Below are positions 6,983 to 8,854 of a stretch of DNA of 8,854 nucleotides, piece after piece. A program made the position numbers and the translations under genes. Positions within the stretch are counted from its first letter, which is position 1, and each line of letters opens with the position of its first letter. Location of the stretch: positions 1 through 8,854 of the forward strand of contig JAOZMN010000023.1 in the NCBI GenBank assembly GCA_029934265.1. Reading direction: 5' to 3'. A model generated the notes under the pieces. It ran no database searches. It was not told the origin of the DNA and saw only the letters and a program-made list of their open reading frames with translations. The stretch comes from Bacteroidales bacterium. GTDB lineage: Bacteria > Bacteroidota > Bacteroidia > Bacteroidales > JAADGE01.

Positions 6983-7744
6983 TTATATATATCCTGCAAT
7001 TTTATAAGAAAGTAAACCCAAAATTTCGTGCATAAATTCGTCCCACTTAAAAAGGACTTTTACACTTGGAGTCAATAATTTACGATACGAAGAGGGATAA
7101 GTATCTTCATAATTTGTCGGATAAATATCTACATTAATTCCAAGTTTATCGAAACATAATTTTGCACGTTTTATATGTGAAGACGAGCTTATCAGCAGAA
7201 AATTTCCGGAAATTTGATTTTTTCTTATGAAACTTACCGTGTAAAGTGCATTTTCATGAGTATTTTTTGATTTATTTTCTTTCAGAATATCCTTTTGAGG
7301 AATACCAAGTGTCAATAAATATTTTTCGATAATGTCAGCTTCTTTATCGTCCTGATTTTCAAGACTTCCGGAACCTCCGCTTAAAAATATTTTATCAATA
7401 TATTTTCTATTGTATAAATCTATTGCTTGCATCAAACGGTCGGTTGCCGCATGAAAATTTACACGTTTATAGTCATTATCGTAAGAAGCCATGCCACAAA
7501 GAACTATCCCGAGTTTATAATGTTTTAAATCTTTATAATAAACAAGTTTTTCTTTAAATACAGAACTTATTTTAGAAAAAATATAAGTGTTTGAAAAAAA
7601 TAACAACAGTACGACCGACACATTTATTAGTATAGCTTTTAATTTTTTCCTTTTTTTAAAAATGAAAGAAAAAAGCAACAAAGTTATTATCCAAACAAAA
7701 GGAGAAATAAGAGAAGACGATAATCTTGCGAGGAAAAAAAACAC
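6983..7744 (-). CDS. YdcF/ElyC-like DUF218 membrane protein
   Basis: This 253-residue protein has two N-terminal membrane segments (about 12-29 and 37-56, separated by the basic KKRKKLK) and then a DUF218 domain. Visible family landmarks are LGIVLCGM (78-85), R103 in a helix before IDLYNRKYIDKIFLSGGSG (108-126), EADII (135-139), SKNTHENA (159-166) and LLISSSSHIKRA (183-194). The C-terminal WDEFMHEILGLL also fits the ElyC/YdcF group. Relatives include E. coli ElyC, implicated in peptidoglycan and envelope homeostasis, and SanA; the reaction is not established. The start is GTG at 7744-7742: an in-frame stop lies just upstream and there is no ATG. It follows the rhomboid gene by 25 bp and is probably co-transcribed with it. 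Confidence 0.82.
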   Translation of the reverse strand: MFFFLARLSSSLISPFVWIITLLLFSFIFKKRKKLKAILINVSVVLLLFFSNTYIFSKISSVFKEKLVYYKDLKHYKLGIVLCGMASYDNDYKRVNFHAATDRLMQAIDLYNRKYIDKIFLSGGSGSLENQDDKEADIIEKYLLTLGIPQKDILKENKSKNTHENALYTVSFIRKNQISGNFLLISSSSHIKRAKLCFDKLGINVDIYPTNYEDTYPSSYRKLLTPSVKVLFKWDEFMHEILGLLSYKIAGYI

Positions 7745-7769
7745 AAATAATTGATATTTTTATTGGACA

Positions 7770-8702
7770 CTATTTTTTTCTGTTAAACAAATAATTTTTA
7801 TCTTTTTTGGAAAGGCTGTCGTATCCTGATTTTGAAATTTGGTCTAAAATACGATTCAACTCTTCTTGGTCGTCTGCTTTTGAAGCATTGTATTCCATAT
7901 CCGAACGAGGAACTTCATTTTTTCGTGTAAACTTATTATTTTTTGTAACTTTCATATTATTTTTATGTCCCTTATGTTTTGGTTTTAACATTGTTACAAG
8001 AGTATCTAAAAATAAATTAAATGATTTGGTAATATCTTTACCTTTCCTTATTTCGTATCCGAACCACAATCCGAAGCCCGCACCGCCTAAGTGTGCAAAA
8101 TGAGCCACTCCGTCCGACAACCCCTTCAAATCACTTGCAACTCCCATTAAATCAATGACAAAAGCAACAAGAGCAATATATTTTAATTTTACCGCACCTA
8201 TAAAAACAAGATACATTTTATGGTCAGGTTTATAAGCCGAAACTGCAAAAACAATCGCCATTACTGCTCCGGAAGCACCAATTAATCCGGCTTGTCCGCC
8301 TGTAAGTTCATTTACAAGCAAATGCAAAAATGCTCCGACAATTCCACCGAGCAAATAAACCGCCAAAAATTGTTTCCGGTTCAGATAATTAATAAAAAGT
8401 TTACCGAACCAGTACAGCCAAAGTACGTTTGAAAGCAGGTGTATAAATCCGCCATGCACAAACATATAGCTTATCGGAGACCAAGGACGATAAATTAATT
8501 TCTTAAAATTTCCCGGAACAGAAAGCCATTCGTCTATCGGAAAAAACAGCGATAAGAAAAATACTGCCACAAATGCTCCTATATTTATATATATTAACTT
8601 TGTATATATTTCCCCTTTTTTGAAAGAACGTTTTATTTCGTTTATAATACTCAATTTATTGATATTAAAAATGTTATGTTGTTTTTGTTGATAAACTGTC
8701 AA
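7770..8702 (-). CDS. Rhomboid family intramembrane serine protease
   Basis: This 310-residue polytopic protease should cleave membrane proteins within or near the membrane. The first membrane segment is about 36-54. The HxxxN motif is H88-N92 in GGFIHLLSNVLWLYW, the catalytic serine is S144 in GASG, and the general base is H204 in AHFAHLGG, followed by GFGLWFG. All catalytic residues are present. The cytoplasmic tail (about 216-310) is first strongly basic (KPKHKGHKNN) and then ends in a small helical module with ILDQISKSGYDSLSKKDK, a pattern I associate with Bacteroidota rhomboids (possibly DUF6576). Substrates are unknown. The start is TTG at 8702-8700: the frame has an upstream stop at 8714-8712 and no ATG before residue 80. 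The upstream gene ends only 4 bp before this start, and the ydcF-like gene follows by 25 bp, suggesting an operon. Confidence 0.9.
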   Translation of the reverse strand: MTVYQQKQHNIFNINKLSIINEIKRSFKKGEIYTKLIYINIGAFVAVFFLSLFFPIDEWLSVPGNFKKLIYRPWSPISYMFVHGGFIHLLSNVLWLYWFGKLFINYLNRKQFLAVYLLGGIVGAFLHLLVNELTGGQAGLIGASGAVMAIVFAVSAYKPDHKMYLVFIGAVKLKYIALVAFVIDLMGVASDLKGLSDGVAHFAHLGGAGFGLWFGYEIRKGKDITKSFNLFLDTLVTMLKPKHKGHKNNMKVTKNNKFTRKNEVPRSDMEYNASKADDQEELNRILDQISKSGYDSLSKKDKNYLFNRKK

Positions 8703-8706
8703 TTTA

Positions 8707-8854
8707 TTACTTTAATTTTTTCAATTCTTCTTCCAGAGTTCGTCTTATTCTTTTTTCTTCTTCGAGTTTTCCTGTTGTTTCTTCGAGTTTTCCTGTTGTT
8801 TCTTCGAGTTTTCCTGTTGTTTCTTCAAGTTTTCCTGTTGTTTCTTCAAGTTTT
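8707..8854 (-). CDS. C-terminal end of an unidentified protein with a KLEETTG heptapeptide repeat (partial)
   Basis: Reading leftward from the window edge, a frame of 48 residues is open and ends at TAA (8709-8707), with a second TAA directly after it. It begins with at least four KLEETTG units, then KLEEEKRIRRT and LEEELKKLK. The composition is charged and probably helical, but with only one leucine per seven residues and a glycine in each unit it is a weak coiled-coil candidate. The protein family cannot be identified because only the tail is present. Repeat-bearing charged tails occur in several Bacteroidota families, including Rpn-like nucleases, which is only a guess. It lies 4 bp upstream of the rhomboid start and may be in the same transcript. 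Confidence 0.7.
   Translation of the reverse strand, partial: KLEETTGKLEETTGKLEETTGKLEETTGKLEEEKRIRRTLEEELKKLK
8761..8854. repeat. 21-bp tandem repeats, four full copies plus 10 bp, continuing past the edge
   Basis: The units are 8761-8781, 8782-8802, 8803-8823 and 8824-8844, then a partial at 8845-8854. On the plus strand each reads TTCGAGTTTTCCTGTTGTTT plus one C. Copies are identical except for one G-to-A change (TTCGAG to TTCAAG) in the two rightmost, which is synonymous in the leftward reading frame (CTC to CTT, leucine). The 21-bp length keeps the frame, encoding KLEETTG. Confidence 0.95.

Noticed and set aside
8761..8854. CRISPR-like array
   Set aside because: The repeats are directly adjacent with no spacers and translate in frame as KLEETTG.

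Overview
The window looks like chromosomal DNA from a low-GC member of the Bacteroidota. The evidence is the AT-rich base use, TAnnTTTG-type promoter elements in place of E. coli-like -10 boxes, weak or absent Shine-Dalgarno sequences, and a gene set typical of that phylum: a multi-membrane-segment sensor kinase, a lipoprotein glutaminyl cyclase, a fused SpmA/SpmB protein and a rhomboid protease with the phylum-style C-terminal tail. No species can be named from the sequence alone. No tRNA, rRNA, CRISPR array, transposase or phage gene was seen.

Layout, left to right. (1) From the left edge to about 1196, a leftward gene runs off the window. It encodes the membrane-bound sensor half of what is probably a histidine kinase. 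(2) From 1197 to 1311 lies a compact divergent promoter region, built as a hyphenated palindrome with a TAnnTTTG element on each arm. (3) Rightward from there are sixA (phosphohistidine phosphatase, 1312-1800) and a glutaminyl-peptide cyclotransferase lipoprotein (1922-3046). (4) A 395-bp gene-free gap at 3047-3441 contains nested inverted repeats and looks like a small non-coding mobile or palindromic element. (5) A tight rightward cluster follows: lpdA (dihydrolipoyl dehydrogenase), a fused SpmA-SpmB membrane protein, and a ferredoxin-nitroreductase fusion, with gaps of 10 and 25 bp. (6) This cluster meets, tail to tail over 5 bp, a leftward operon. In transcription order that operon is the 3' end of a gene with 21-bp tandem repeats (right edge), a rhomboid protease, and a YdcF/ElyC-like (DUF218) membrane protein.

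How the genes may work together. The clearest functional pairing is the sensor kinase divergent from sixA: a phosphohistidine phosphatase next to a probable histidine kinase, with mirror-image promoters. The lpdA-spmAB-nitroreductase cluster is a redox and membrane set whose joint role is not obvious. Most genes here are ordinary housekeeping or envelope genes. The features most worth a second look are the palindromic divergent promoter, the inverted-repeat element at 3131-3413, and the heptad-encoding tandem repeat at the right edge. I see no convincing undescribed multi-gene system.
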